Notes: generated by a model not told the origin, from the letters alone. A DNA stretch of 64,000 nucleotides from Chloranthus sessilifolius (GCA_021018995.1 CM037596.1:89039184-89103183), one strand, 5' to 3'; shown: positions 1 through 12,726, numbered from the stretch's first letter. Program-made: numbers and translations.

Positions 1-451
1 TAATAGCCCAAATTTCTGCACTCGGAAACTCGTGCATTAAGGTCCTCGCCACCGACGATCCCAAGAACAAACACACATGTGTCTGCTCATGTAGCGAAAA
101 TCAGAGAAGACACTATCCAAAGAGGTAGATAGAGTCATTATATAAGGCACTAAAGAAAAAAGAAAACAAAACAATATATATAGGTATAATAAAAGAATAT
201 ACATCCTCAAAAAGGAGCCAAGAAGAACCACTAGTGATAGACATCCATCACCCAAAACAATGGTTCCTAATAGTGGTTCCTAATAGTGGTTCCTAGAGAA
301 TGTATAAAACCATAAGTATAGTATTTACAGGAAATAATACAGAACTGAGTGGGTCTCCAGACCCAAATAATCCAAAAGTAATAAATATAGATCTCCAAAA
401 TACAAGACAAGTACCCTAACTAGGAAAAGTACTCGTCAGCAAGTACGTCAG
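1..451. other. Left flank, no gene seen
   Basis: This A+T-rich stretch precedes the Tat-like LTR. Short open frames occur, but none resembles a known protein. A 13-base unit (TGGTTCCTAATAG) is repeated about three times at 261-296. The stretch may be part of an older repeat that continues left of the window. Confidence 0.5.
261..296. repeat. 13-bp tandem repeat, about 3 copies
   Basis: TGGTTCCTAATAG is repeated head to tail nearly three times. It is a simple minisatellite with no evident function. Confidence 0.75.
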
Positions 452-530
452 GGTAGACACCCCCATTTTGCCCTCTCAGAATATATAAATCTGTTTGGTC
501 AACCTCCTTTGACCTCTCAATCCTAATGTG

Positions 531-1010
531 GGACCATATACTGAAACAATAGTATATGACTGGATACAAGCTAAAACAATAGCTCTGTGGCTTAGATCCC
601 GACATAGGGAGACTATATACTGAAACAATAGTATATAGTCGAAATATAGACTGAAATAATAGTCTTGCATTTTAGGCCCCATGACCCTAACGTGGGAACC
701 ATGCACTGAAATAATAGTACATGGTTGGACACAGGCTAAAATAATAGCTCTGTGGCTCAGGTTCCAACATAGAGAGACTATATAATGAAACAATAATATA
801 TAGTCGAAATGCAGACTGAAATAATAATTTGATATTTCAAACCCCCTAACCCTAACGTAGGGACCATATACTAAAATAATAGTACATGGCTGAACACAGG
901 CAGAAATAATAGCTCTGTGGCTCATATCCTAACGTAGGGAGACTATATACTGAAATAATAGTATATAGTTGGAATGCAGGCTGAAACAATATTCTAGCAT
1001 TTCAGACCCG
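531..1010 (+). repeat. Hairpin array in the Tat-like 5' LTR
   Basis: About twelve short inverted repeats follow one another. All share the loop GAAACAAT, GAAATAAT or AAAACAAT, and their stems differ. Four stem types cycle in order: CATATACT, ACAGGCT, GACTATATACT and AATGCAGACT, each followed by its complement. Perfect examples are 535-558 (8-bp arms) and 611-640 (11-bp arms). The four-hairpin set repeats about three times with a period near 160 bp, linked by text such as CCCTAACGTGGG. The array lies upstream of the TATA box, so it belongs to U3 and would sit near the 3' end of element RNA. Confidence 0.9.
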
Positions 1011-1029
1011 ACCCGAACTCAGATAGCCC

Positions 1030-1420
1030 CGAATTACGTGCCTAAAACCATTAGTGCAATTCGATCGCATGCCAAACCACACACGTGCAATTAGTCCCCT
1101 TTTCAAACCAGACTTCCTTTCCCAGACCACTTCAAGACTCAATCACACGCCTCACACGAGACGCACGATCGGATTGAGCGCCCCACCACCGATGCGCAAT
1201 TGGCCTATGCTCAGCTTAGTCTTACAGTCCTTGACCTCCAAGCTTCCTCGATCACGCACTTCTAAAGTGATGCTTAATCGAATTGCGCACCCTACACCAA
1301 GCGCATAATTAGTCCTAACATTGTTAGAATTAGGAAACTCGCTGAGCAAGTCAGCCGGTCGCTCACTGAGTCGGTGACCGACTTAAAGTAATTAAGCACC
1401 GGGAGATCGGCGCGCAATCC
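1030..1420. promoter_or_regulatory. Cluster of GCGCAATT-like motifs upstream of the Tat LTR TATA box
   Basis: About seven copies of a motif close to RYGCRYAATT occur in both orientations (for example GTGCAATTAG, TGCGCAATTGG, GCGCATAATTAG, GGCGCGCAATCC). A 15-base palindrome, AGTCGGT-G-ACCGACT, lies at 1369-1383. The same motif type recurs near 41340-41700 and 43560-43910, upstream of the antisense gene of this element. A promoter role is inferred from position only. Confidence 0.5.
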
Positions 1421-1461
1421 AGTTAAACGCCTTAAACAGGGCGTTGAATTAGAGAAAAACC

Positions 1462-1469
1462 TATAAAAG
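1462..1469 (+). promoter_or_regulatory. TATA box of the Tat-like LTR
   Basis: TATAAAAG lies about 1010 bases into the LTR, followed by an A/T-rich stretch and GAGAGAGAAC. It is the best TATA box in this LTR and would mark the U3/R boundary about 30 bases downstream. Confidence 0.65.
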
Positions 1470-2169
1470 ATTTTTTTCTAATTCACCCCAAAGGGGAGCA
1501 CAACAAGAGAGAGAACGAATTTTTTTAGGATTCCAAAACCAAAGAACTAGAACGAACACATAGAGGAACCTAGTCATGATTTCGAGATTTAAGCTTCGAA
1601 TTTTTGAGATTCCTCTCCGCAGCCCTGGTCTTAGGTAAAAATCTTAGTTTTAAATTTAGGATTTCTCTTAGTTTCAATTATTAATATTAAATTTTCAGTC
1701 TTAGACCGTAATTTTAATACCTGGTTCTAGTTCTCCGAATTTAGAACCAGTCCTTAATCTGACGGCCTAATTCTCCGACCATAGACTTTAATTTTGTTCT
1801 AAAATCTTAATCTCCAATTATATCATTAATCTTTGGTTCTAGTTCTTAGTTTCTAGAATTAATCCTTAATCATACGGCCTGATTTTCTGATTTCAGACCC
1901 GAACTCAGTCCTTAAAATTTTAAATTCTAGTTTTAATCCGTTAGTTTAATATTTCTAAAACCCCAAATATTAATTTAGTTTTCTATAATCCTAGTTTCAT
2001 AATTTAATTCATTATTATAATCCCGAAAACGACTAAAAATCCAAAGCAAATACTATTTTATAATCTAAAATTCAACTTACTTTAATCTCAGCCACTCGAT
2101 TTTCCTAAGGGACCTTACGGAGGGTACTCAGGAACGAGGCCAATCCTCCTTAGCATAGAGGGCCAAAAC

Positions 2170-2870
2170 CCCTTTTTTTTAATTAGAATTTTAGTAAAAT
2201 TAATTCATTGCTTCAGTTAGAATTTTAGTATAATATAATTTATTGCTTTAATCAGAATTAGTAAAAAGGTAGTTCCTTTATCTCAATTAAAATCTGGTAT
2301 AGTTAATTCATTACTTTAAATTAGATTTTTTTAGTAAAGCTAATTCCTTGACTTGATTAGAAAATTTGATAAAATTAGTTCCTTTATTTTAATTAGAATT
2401 TTGAGTATAGTTAATTTATTTGCTTTAATTGAATTTTAATAAAATTAGTTTATTTGTTTTAATTAGATTTTAATAAAATTAATTCATTGCTTTAATTAGA
2501 ATCCTAGTAAAATTAGTTCTCTATTTTAATTAGAATTGCAGAAGAATAATTATAATTGCTTTACTTAGAACTCTAGTACAGTCAGCATGCTTGATTTAAT
2601 TAGAGTTTTATCAGAATTGATATATCTGCATTCCTAATATATGTAGGAGATTAATATTAATTAGACTTCTGGTAGCATTAGGAAATTAAATTAATTAGAC
2701 TTTTAACAAGAGTAAAACATTAAAATTAATTAGACTCCTAGTAGGATTAGAAGACTAAATTAATTAGACTTTCAATAGGATTAGAATATTATACTAGATC
2801 ACTATAATAAATTCACAAAATTAGACTCACAATAGAATTAGGAAATCTAAACCAATCAGAATTACATTAA
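2170..2870. repeat. AT-rich degenerate tandem repeat in the Tat leader
   Basis: Units resembling TTAATTAGAATTTTAGTAAA, followed by TTAATTCATTGCTTT, recur about a dozen times with a loose spacing of 45-60 bases. The array is strongly diverged. No coding capacity is seen from about 1500 to 3298. Confidence 0.7.
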
Positions 2871-3298
2871 TAACAGGGAAAGAAAAGGAAAACCAAACTA
2901 CTTAAATTATAAGAAGAGCCATAGCTGCTGACATTCGCAGGTGGACGTTTCAGTAAAGAAGTAACCCACACCCGCTCTAAAGCGTGATTACTGATGTGTT
3001 GCTGCATCGTTAAATATCAACAGCTGGCAATCGCAATAAACTAGGAACCTTCCTAGAAAACTCTCCCCTTATTTTATTTTATTTTTAACATTCTAAACAC
3101 CGCATTGCTAGAGTCAACATGGACAGAATTAGGCCACTGATTCAACGAGGACCGAGAGGAACCCAGAAAAAGCGTGCACCAACAGACTGGCAATCGCGAT
3201 CGGACGCTTTTGCAATCTTTTTCTCTCTTAGATAGTTAGTTCTTATTTTACTTTCCTATTTTTATTTCCATCGCATCATTTAGATTTCCTTTAAATAT

Positions 3299-5010
3299 AT
3301 GAGTCTTCGTCAAGGACTCGAGATGTCTGATATACGAAGAGTGAGTTTAGGAGACCCACCATTGTGGGGATATCACGATAACCTCATGTACGAAGAAGAA
3401 CAGCTTTACAATTCCAGCCTACGACAACCTAAGATTAACATCACTGGCAAACAAGAAAATTCCTTCTCTACCCCACACACCGGTAATAATCATGACTGGA
3501 GATATGGTAACACTGGACAAAACCTCACTACTCAACAAATCGTAAAACTCAGTATTCAAAGAATACGAAGAGGAGATGACGACTCCAAGGAATTACTGCG
3601 AGGATTGGCTGCCACATATGAGACCATTAGGTCACGACAATATTAAGAAGAACGAGAACAATAGGAAAGGCCACCGCCTATCCCGAGCACTGTGTCAGCC
3701 CATGCCACACCATTGAGGCAACCTGCCCACACCTTCTTTAACAAGGACTCTCCACACAAGATTGGCTCATGGATCGCTCCAAAAGATAGCACTATCAAAA
3801 TTGAAGATCTCCCTAAAATGCTCAACGAGTACATAGCCAAGAGGGAATGCCCTAGTCACTCATTTGGATTCAAAAAATTCTATTGGGATGTTGAATTTAA
3901 CTTACCAATAGAATTTAAACCGCTAATATTTACCAAGTATAACGGCAAGAGAAATTCAAACCATCACTTGGCCCTCTTTTGCAATGGTTGTCGACCCATA
4001 CGTGATAATCAAGGACTTCTCATCCACTCATTAGAAGGAGAAGCTCTAGATTAGTTTACGGGACTCCTGCTTTATAAGATAGAAACATTCGATGAATTAG
4101 TCAGTTAATTCCTAGACCAATACAAGCATCTCATCCAAGAGACAGTCAATCTCAGCAATTTGATGGCGATAAAGCAAGGACCCGATGAAGAATTCATTGA
4201 CTTCGTCACCAGATAGAGGAAACTCACTGCCAGGATTGACACTTCAATGAAAGAGAAAGACTTGGTTGATATTATTATCGATAATACTGGGGAACCATTA
4301 AAAAGCGCACTTGTCATAAGTGATTGCCCTGACTTTACTGTACTCCACTCCTGGGCATCCTGACTAGCGTGGCACATTAAAGGGGGTGACCTCGCCCTAT
4401 CCATAGTTACATCGAAAGCAGGCTCTCCCAGTGAATCAAAGTTGAGAAATAATAAGAAAGCCTCAGGAACCGAACAGGTCAACACCGTTGTAAACCAATG
4501 ATAAAACTCCGAGAGCGAGAACTTCCAACCACGAAATTTTGGGCAAAATCAAAATCAACAACGATACACAAACCAAAACCAAGGCACTAATCAACAAAGA
4601 TATGCAAACCAAAACTAAAGCCATAACCAGAATTAGGGCCAATACCAAAATAGAAACTAATACCCTAACACTTATTAGAACCAAAATGAAACACAGAATC
4701 GATCAGCCCACGTGTTGAACTATAATAACGTACCCCCACCACAAAACTTCAACCCAGCTAGAGGCCCCTACCAGCCCAAGCGGGAACACTATCCCCCTCT
4801 ACTTGATATGATCCCCAACATCTTTCATGTCCTTAACACTCAGAATCTCTTCTAATTCCTGCAGGAAAGACTCCGACCATGGCTGACAAATCTAGACCAT
4901 AGTAAATACTATGCATTCCATCGATACGCGGGACACAACCTAGAAGACTGCTAGGTCCTCTAGGATGTGATCTATGACATGAATGATCAGAACTAAATCG
5001 ACTGAGAAGT
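3299..5010 (+). pseudogene. gag of the Tat-like element, broken
   Basis: Gag forms the cytoplasmic particle that packages element RNA. The N-terminal part opens near 3299. The capsid-like region lies around 3690-4340 and includes LPIEFKPLIFTKYNGKRN, followed by a stretch like the Tat gag phrase that ends in FVTR. A QN-rich repeat region (about 4500-4680) follows. A zinc-knuckle-like block at about 4900-4970 (FHRYAGHNLEDC) matches the Tat-type single knuckle. The reading frame is interrupted several times. The assignment rests on order, on the knuckle phrase and on the Tat pol that follows. Confidence 0.65.
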
Positions 5011-5074
5011 GCTTAGGAATCCTAACCTTAACAATAACTAACCCCAACAAAATTTAGGGATAATTAATAATCCT

Positions 5075-6300
5075 ATGCCTAACCACAACCAAGCAACACC
5101 GGCCCAGGTCACTACCGTGGATCTTTCCAATCAATCCCCCTTCCAGCCCTCCACTTTAATCACTCACATCCAACCTTCCGACACTTTTGCTACCCCTATG
5201 AGAGTTCCTTTACCCCCACATCCCCCAGCCTTGATCACTCAAATTGCCCCGTCAAGCCTGCCTCCTTACCTAAAATTCACTCAGATACGAGTCTACTCCT
5301 TTAGGGTCCGGAGACCATTCCTCCATAGTCGCCCACCAGAACCTTTAGCCCCTTCAAATCCTAAGCCAAAACCATTGCCACTCCCTTTGTCTGATTCTAA
5401 GCCCGAGTGTGGAGACCATGTTCTTCAAACTGCAGCCTAAATTGCCGCATGGGTAGAAAGTGTCACTCGAAAAACTCCAAGCTAAGAAAATGAAACAAAG
5501 ATTGAGTGTTCGCTAAACATAGAAGAAAGCGAGCGAGAAGAACATCCTGACCCATGCGAGACACTGGTCACTGCTTTCTTAGAAGAAGAGGATTACACAC
5601 AGTGCCTCCCACCTTGGAGCGGTCCAGCGCAAGTACGCACTCTGACCTCAAATTTCACTCACTTCACAAACACCTCAACGTCGAGCCACACCAGGTTCGG
5701 ATAACAACCGACTTGCCTGATTCTTAAATCAGGAACCAACTATCCATCTCCGCCTTTCCCTCGAAGTAAGAATTTCACGAACGCACAACCATCAGAGGGG
5801 AACGTGCGAGAAAGAGAAGTTAACTTGCCGCCCCTGCCTCACATTATCCCTCCACCAATCCCTGCACCTCAACTACTCTAACTGCCTACACTCAAGGCTC
5901 ATCAGTCAGGCAAAGAAATGACACTCAAGCCAAGGCATGAATACGACCTTCTACAACATCTTTAAAAGATCCTAGCCCAGATATTGATATTGAAACTCAT
6001 CAAGAAATCACTTGAAGAATTGCTCGAATGGCTACAACAGCCGTCTCGCTCCCTCAATCAGAGGAAGCAACTCTCTCGACGGCTCTTGAGGAGACCGACC
6101 CTGTACCATATCTACTATCGAAAATCAAAAAAATAGAAAAAGAAGAAAACCTTAAAAATTCAAAAATATAAAATCTAAAAAAATTAAAAAATCCCATAAA
6201 AGAAAGGGAACCCTTCCTCCCAAACCAATTTTGCGGCCAACAAGGAGACTTCTATCCCATTTCCCGTAAGAGGACGTATAGCGTTCAGGCTAAACAACAA
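5075..6300 (+). pseudogene. gag-pol linker of the Tat-like element, protease not recognised
   Basis: The stretch between gag and reverse transcriptase encodes proline-rich fragments (5075-5440) and acidic, linker-like fragments that usually separate gag and pol in Tat elements. The usual protease triad phrase (D-S/T-G) is not visible. I can call it only from its position. It is decayed. Confidence 0.4.
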
Positions 6301-6304
6301 GCCA

Positions 6305-8030
6305 GTGATTATACCAGACGAGATACTACGCGACTTTGAGAAAAGGATCAATAGCCTTGACCTTCACCTTACCAAAGATCTCTCAGTCATAAATTGTATC
6401 GACGAAGGGTTACCTTTCACAAAATCGAATCCCCAGTGTAGCAACTTTACAGTATATGAGCTTATCGAAGATGAAGAAGAAACACCAATTATTGAGGAGA
6501 CACAGGACTTCCAACGGGTTATCAAGCGTTTCAACGTGCAAACCCAAGTTGCCACAAAACCTTTAAAAGAAATCAACTTTGGCACTGAAGAGAAACCCAA
6601 GAGGTTACTGATTAGCGCAATGCTCAACTCTAAGGAACGTCAACAAATCATACAAGTCCTACAAGAACACCTCAAATCCTTTGCATGGTCCTATGAGGAT
6701 ATGCCTGGTTTAGACCCAAGTTTGGTAGAACATCATCTCGTCTTGGAACCCGATGTAAAATCTGTTAAGCAGAAACTCCGTAGGATGCACGCACCAATTG
6801 CCCTTCAAGTCAAAGAGGAAGTTGACAAGTTACACAAAGCTAAATTCATTTGAGTCATCCTCTACCCCAACTGGGTCGCTAATATAGTACATGTCGCTAA
6901 GAAAGATGACGGAGTACGAGTTTGCATTGACTTCTGAAACCTCAACTAGGCATGCTCAAAAGACGACTTCCCACTTCCGCACATTGACACTCTAGTCGAC
7001 AACTCCGCTGGACATGAGATGTCATCCTTCATGGACGGTTTCTCTGGCTATAACCAGATCAAATTAGAAGAGTCCAACCAAGAAAAGACCTCTTTCACCA
7101 CACCATAGGGAACACACTACTACGTCATCATGTCTTTTGGGCTCAAAAACACAGGAGTCACGTATCAGCACGCCATGATGACTATTTTTCACGACATAAT
7201 GTATAAATGTGTAGAAGTCTACATCAATGACATATTGGCGAAGCCCTAAACGTGGGCAGGACATGTTGAAGCACTCCGATTGGTGCTATAAAGAGCCAAG
7301 AAATATCAGTTAAAAATGAACCCAAAGAAATGTGTCTTTGGAGTCACTTCCGAAAAGTTATTCAATTTTATAGTCAGCAGGCGAGGGATCGAAGTGGACC
7401 TCACAAAAGTTAGAGCTATCCTTGAGATGCCACCTCCCAGTAATATCAAAGAATTACGAAGCCTGATAAGAAGATTGCAATTCATTAGGAGATTCATCTC
7501 CCAACATTCAGACAGATGTGATCCTTTCTATAGACTACTTAAAGGAGGAGCTGAGTATAAATGAGATGAACAGTGTCCACAAGCCTTAGACAATATCAAA
7601 AAGTACCTCCTTAACCCACCAACACTCTCTCCACCAGGTCCTGAAAGACCCGTAATCCTATACCTCTCAGCGAACGATAAAGCAATGGGAGTAATTCTTA
7701 GACAATATGAGGAAGACGGCTAGAGAGAGAAGGCTATCTACTACCTCAGTAGGACGATGGTCGAGTACGAATGGAAATACACTTTAATAGAGAAGACCTG
7801 CCTTACGTTGGTGTGGGCCTCAACCAAATTATGGCACTACTTCAGAGCACATAAGTTACTAGTACTATCCCGAATGGACCCTTTAAAGTACATATTCAAA
7901 AAGCCCGCAATATCAGGAAAGATTGCTCATTGGCATATGCTTTTGTAAGAATTTGATATCACTTACATCACACAGAAGTCGATCAAAGGATAAGTAATCG
8001 CTGATTACCTCGCAGGTCTCCCACTCCCGA
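6305..8030 (+). pseudogene. Reverse transcriptase and RNase H of the Tat-like element, broken
   Basis: This part of pol copies element RNA into DNA. The longest clean stretch (6305-6853) carries the phrase DMPGLDPSLVEHHL, then KQKLRRMHAPIALQVKEEV. This is the Tat/Ogre signature just before the RT fingers. RT palm motifs follow at about 6900-7260 and the connection region near 7316-7564. The Ty3-type RNase H lies at about 7640-8030 (SRMDPLKYIFKKP). Several breaks are present, and none of these pieces would be active. Family assignment is firm from the phrases named. Confidence 0.85.
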
Positions 8031-8094
8031 GTAATGAGCCCGTACATGCAGATTTCCCTGATGAAGACTTACTCACAATTCATAACGAAGAGCC

Positions 8095-8510
8095 TGCTAA
8101 AACGTCATGGACCCTTCATTTTGATGGTGCTCTAAATTATAAAGGAAAAGGCATCGGAATAGTCCTCCTAAGCTCAGAAGGAGTTGTCATACCCAAGGCT
8201 TTTCAATTAGATTTTCCTGTCACTGATAATGTTGCAGAATATGAAGCTTTTATAGCTGGACGTCAAGCAGCACTACAATTAGGCATTAAATAATTAAAAA
8301 CCATTGGTGATTCCAAGCTAGTAATCTCGTAAGTTATAGGAGAAAGGAAAACTAAGGAAAGGAGACTAATGGCATACCTAGGAACCACTCAATATTTGAT
8401 AAAGAAATTTGAAAGAGTCTCTTTCACGCACATCCCTAGATTAGAAAACGAGCTCACAGACTCCCTAGCCACGCTAGCCTCGGACATCCAAATATCCATC
8501 GGGTAAAATA
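8095..8510 (+). pseudogene. Second, archaeal-type RNase H of the Tat-like element, broken
   Basis: Directly after the Ty3-type RNase H comes a second RNase H-like domain: WTLHFDGALNYKGKGIGIVL, then NVAEYEAFIAGRQAALQLGI. The D-G-A..G-I-G-I and E-Y-E-A pattern is that of the plant archaeal-type RNase H, which the Tat clade acquired as an additional domain. It marks the lineage, since Athila and Tekay elements lack it. Breaks are present. Confidence 0.8.
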
Positions 8511-8699
8511 CCAAGACCTTCTTCATCGAAATGCTAATAATACCTGCTCACGAGGTAGCATGGACCGTCAAGAGAGAATTGCCAATCCTCCCCACGAGTA
8601 CAGGACCAAAAGAAGCAATCACTCCGGAAAAGCACGTCAAGTCAGAAATTGAAGTCGCTATGTTCAAATTTGAAAAATCACCAATCGACAATGGACAAC

Positions 8700-9970
8700 C
8701 ATGATATTTCGACATCTAAAACTTCTTGAAGCATCAAGACATCCCTCCATACGCCACAAAGTTTGAACGGAAGACTATAAGGAATCAATGCATCTGATTC
8801 TGCATACTCGACGAAACATTATACAAAGAAGCCTTCACCAAAGGAGCACTACTATGATGCGTCACAACCGCCGAAGGATAATACATCATCCAAGAAGCAC
8901 ACGCCAGCACCTGTGGCACCCATGTGGATAAATAGAGACTCGCCGATCAAATCACATGACAAGGCTACTTCTGGCCGACAATGATAAGAGATTGCCACCA
9001 CTACGTGTTCTACAAGTAATGCCAAGAACACGCCACACTTATCAAAGCTCCATCAGTTGCATTGAACACTATAACCTCACCGTGGCCATTTTCGATGTGG
9101 GCCTTCGATGTCATCGAACCTTTCACAGACACGATTGGGAACACTCACAAGCACGTGCTTATACTTACGGCAACTGAATACTACACCAAATAGGCAGAAG
9201 CTAAATCCTATGTCAGAATCACCACTTCTACGCTCGTAAGGTTTATTGTTCGAAATATCATCACCAAGTTTAGAGTACCCAGGATGTTTGTCACTAATAA
9301 CGTACTGCAGTTCATCACAGAGAAGATAAAGAAGTTATGCAAGAAGTTCGACATCGATCTATGCCACTCATCACCGTTCTACCCTCAAGAAAATGGACAA
9401 GCGGAAGCTATGAACAAAATGCTTATTCAAATTTTGAAACACACAGTAGAAATAAGCAATGGAGCCGACTGGCCTGAATGACTACCAGAAGCACTCTGGG
9501 CCTATAGGACCTCTATTCGTATGGCCACTGGCCAAACTCCCTACCTCCTTACCTATGGAATGGAGGTAGTCCTACCATATGAGATACAAGTACCATCCTT
9601 ATGGATTTAACTCAATAATGGGCCATCCTTAGATGAGAGGATAATTGCCCTACTCGCGTAGCTAGAGAAACTCAATGAAACACGTCTAAGGGCAGCCGAT
9701 CATGCTCAGGTATATCAGAAAAGAGTGGCCAGGGCTTACGATAAGAAAGTCCTTCAACGAACCATTAATATTAAAGAATTAATCTTAAAGAAAATCATGC
9801 CTTCCAAGCACGCCCCCCCGAAAGGAAAACTGAAACTGAACTAGGAAGGCCCTTATGTTATAACAGCCGCATACCCTGGAAATACATACAAACGGGCGAA
9901 CCAAAATGGGAAAGAACTCCCTAGCCCTTAGAACGCCATGTACCTTAGAAAATACTATTCTTAGCCCCGT
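8700..9970 (+). pseudogene. Integrase of the Tat-like element, broken
   Basis: The HHCC zinc region lies at about 8730-8950 and the DDE core at about 9050-9480, with the phrase CHSSPFYPQENGQAEAMNK containing the catalytic glutamate. The usual Tat phrase ALWAYRTS follows near 9495. The C-terminal region reaches about 9970. Integrase inserts the cDNA into the host chromosome; this copy is decayed. The 3' non-coding region begins after it. Confidence 0.8.
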
Positions 9971-11689
9971 GATCATCACATTCCATAGTTAAATACTTAT
10001 ACTTATCACCCCCATAGTCATCACGACCCATTCATTGGTCGTACATCATCAATTCTCAGAATATTCTTAAGACTTCCAATTTATCGCCAACTTTTCTTAT
10101 TCGGGCAATCTGATTGAAGGACTAGTGACCTATCTAACCTCTTTCAAAAGCATAAGTAATACCCGATTCTCATTTTTCCTTCCCCACCATTGGAGGAGAC
10201 GTTAGAGCAAAAAAAAATGAAAATGCTAGGTTCAATCAAAACTCACTATTCTTGCGCTAGTAGGATGCTTTCAAAAATTCATATATATAAAAAAAATCGA
10301 GTGAGAACATTACGACGAGTGAAGAAGTCAATGAGCTTAGGGGAGCATAAGCAGGTTGTGAGGACGTCTCTGGTGACTTTATTAGAAATGTATAAGCAAA
10401 CTATGAGGGCATCCCTGGTGTCCCAATACTACTAGATATTGTCGTAAGGTGGTGGGAGGAGGACAAACTCCTACTAACCATAGAATGTGAGACTTTGGTG
10501 GTACCGAAAGATGACGAAGAGCTCAATCATGACACCCCATATCCCTCTGAGAAAAAGATTGTTACTCACACCTTTTGGAAGCATTAGATACAAACTATTC
10601 CCCATATCACTGAGCCTTACCCCCCCTTCTGCCTTTTTTCGGATGATAAATCAAAAGCCTTACAAGATACTCCTAGAAATGAAATCGAAAACTGATGAAT
10701 GATGACTGATGTAATCACTTACTATGTCTACCATACTTCTCCCTAATAACTATAGGATAGGATGATCATCACCCTCAAATAGACCCCCGACATACAACTA
10801 ACCTAATCAAAGAGACCTCCCACAGTTCGATGACAATACCTATCAACCTTTTTTCGAAACTAACTCACCAAATACCCATGACTGCCTAAAGACCCAAAGT
10901 GCTCATCTAAAGCCCAAAAAAGCTCCATTGTATCTAGACACTGGGACATTTTTATATCAAAAGAGGAATTATCTTAGAAGCGCCGATTCGTCCACAAGGA
11001 AGATGAGGAATCACGAAGTCACCATCCGGAGAATGATACTGAAGATACTATATTGCCAATCCTACCACGCTCCTACACTGGGGCATTTTTATTTTTATTT
11101 TTATTTTATTATTATTTTAGTTTTTTGCTTTCCCTATTGCATTATTCCTATTTCAAAAAAGAAAAAAAAAAAGAGGAAAAAAAGAAATAAAAAAAGTAAC
11201 ATATCCATCTTTTACTACCAGACACCGGTCTGAGACACTCACACCCCTTGACAACTAGCAAGTGAGAAAACAAAAATTACTGATAGCGTTACCTTTACAT
11301 GTACAGATACCAAGCAACCTTCAACCATCACCAGGCCAGCTCAGGAAGCATCCAAGTCCCAATGACGGTCGACTACACTAAAGAAACTAAAAAGTGAAAG
11401 GCAAATGCAAGAGGTAATCAAAAGGAAAGAAGCCAATCAGGTATATCTAAACCAAAAATATCTATATATATATATATATCTATCAAAATTCTCTTTCTTT
11501 TTACACTTGTCACCGGGGGCATTCCCCCTGTATATACAGCGCACACACGCAAAAAAAAAATACACACACACCTCTACTCCCTACATCGTCATTGGGATGG
11601 CCGAGCAATCACGCCCCTCAGATTATCATCAAGGTCAAGAACCGGTCCTCCAAAAATATAATTCCAACACCCGAAGTCATCGAAACCTC
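9971..11689. other. 3' non-coding region of the Tat-like element, left part
   Basis: No convincing gene is seen. The stretch holds short open frames, an A-rich block (11155-11200), a TA-rich run (about 11462-11490) and text with a compositional bias like the rest of the element. Tat-clade elements usually have such a long region between integrase and the 3' LTR. Confidence 0.6.
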
Positions 11690-12427
11690 TAAACGATGCG
11701 GCCCCACTACAGAGTCGCCCTCACACATTTGACTAACAGACTGCCTCGATAAAGAATGAGGGGGATACCCTGCAAGAATCTTATGCATGACAGAATCCTC
11801 ACGAGCATCACCCCTGACAAGATCATGTGACGTATGAAGAGACTGCCCAGCCGAGGATCTCGTATCCCTCGACCATGATCCATTAAGCTAATTAGCCAAC
11901 CTATGCACCCCCTGCTCACTCCTCGTTAAACGATACTGCAGTTGATCTAGGGACACCTAATCTCTACCCGCATCGTCCGACGCACTACCTCCAATGCCTC
12001 AACTTGAGTCTTTTGTGCAACCATCATCTCGATGAACAAGTCATCACGACTCTGCATCTCCCCAAGGATTCATCTTGCCTCGGGAGTGGTGCGCACTCGC
12101 ACCGCCTCTAGACGCGCCTCCTCAAGCTGACAAGCCTACATAACCACACCAAGTCAAAGAAAACCAATATATATATATATATGAACATAAAAAAAAGAGA
12201 AACTTTGAAAAAGAAAGAGTCATACCAGATCCAGCCTCTCCTCTAGAAGTCGCTCAACGGCTGTAGGAGTCACTGGATTAGCAGGAGGCATATAGGGAAC
12301 ATCGAATGTAGGCGACTGCAACAAGAATAAACAAATACATCAGACAACACTATAATGACAAATAAACTATGTACACAATAACTAGAACATACCTGAGAAG
12401 GAATAGGAGCAGACCCCTGAGGGGGAG
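11690..12427 (-). pseudogene. 3' part of the antisense PMD gene in the Tat-like element
   Basis: Read on the minus strand, this holds exon-like blocks with consensus splice borders. One block of 90 bases (12226-12315) is flanked by TTGCAG on its left and GTATGA on its right, and encodes a Pro-rich then Glu/Leu-rich stretch (ERLLEERLDL). A following block (about 11690-12135) is rich in Glu, Gln, Arg and Leu and looks like a coiled coil (ACQLEEARLEAVRVR). These continue the gene whose 5' part lies at 38196-41151, beyond the inserted Athila element. The C-terminal coiled coil after the PMD core is my inference. The gene has decayed. Confidence 0.5.
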
Positions 12428-12726
12428 TATTAAGCAGTGAAAAATACCATTTTTCACCTTTTAACCTGACCTTTGGTGGACCCTTGAGCTGACTAATAAG
12501 GTGTTTTAAATGTGTTTTATAGATAAGTAATAAATTGCAGCTTAGTGCAGATATTCACTTAAAAGAGCCCAAGAAGCACTGTGCTACCCAACAGGAAAAT
12601 GCCTGAGACCAAGTACAGTTGCAAGGAATAAAGATTTAACCTACTAAGGGGTTACAGAATGTTGAACAAAGGAAGAACGGCACACCCAAGATGTGTGCCA
12701 GCTGTGGAAGCACAAAGCAGAGCTGT

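Larger units (their letters stand above)
452..3200 (+). repeat. 5' LTR and leader of the Tat-like element (3' limit unresolved)
   Basis: The start at 452 aligns with the 3' LTR start at 46081, with the first base altered. In order it holds a hairpin array (531-1010), a GCGCAATT-like motif cluster (1030-1420), a TATA box (1462), and a T-rich and AT-rich leader. Because the 3' LTR survives only as its first 520 bases, the LTR end cannot be placed by comparison, and no convincing primer-binding site is visible. The true LTR end lies somewhere before the gag start near 3299. Confidence 0.6.

Noticed and set aside
3184-3205. CTGGCAATCGCGATCGG as the Tat primer-binding site
   Set aside because: It begins TGG but I cannot match it to a known tRNA 3' end, and a similar text occurs at about 3034. 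The LTR end is not fixed.
11462-11490. TA-rich run as a promoter
   Set aside because: It is a simple microsatellite in the Tat 3' region with no gene placed to use it.
12423-12427. GGGAG as the Athila target duplication
   Set aside because: The bases after the 3' LTR (GCGCA or GGCGC, depending on the end chosen) do not match it. The 3' end of that LTR also seems altered.
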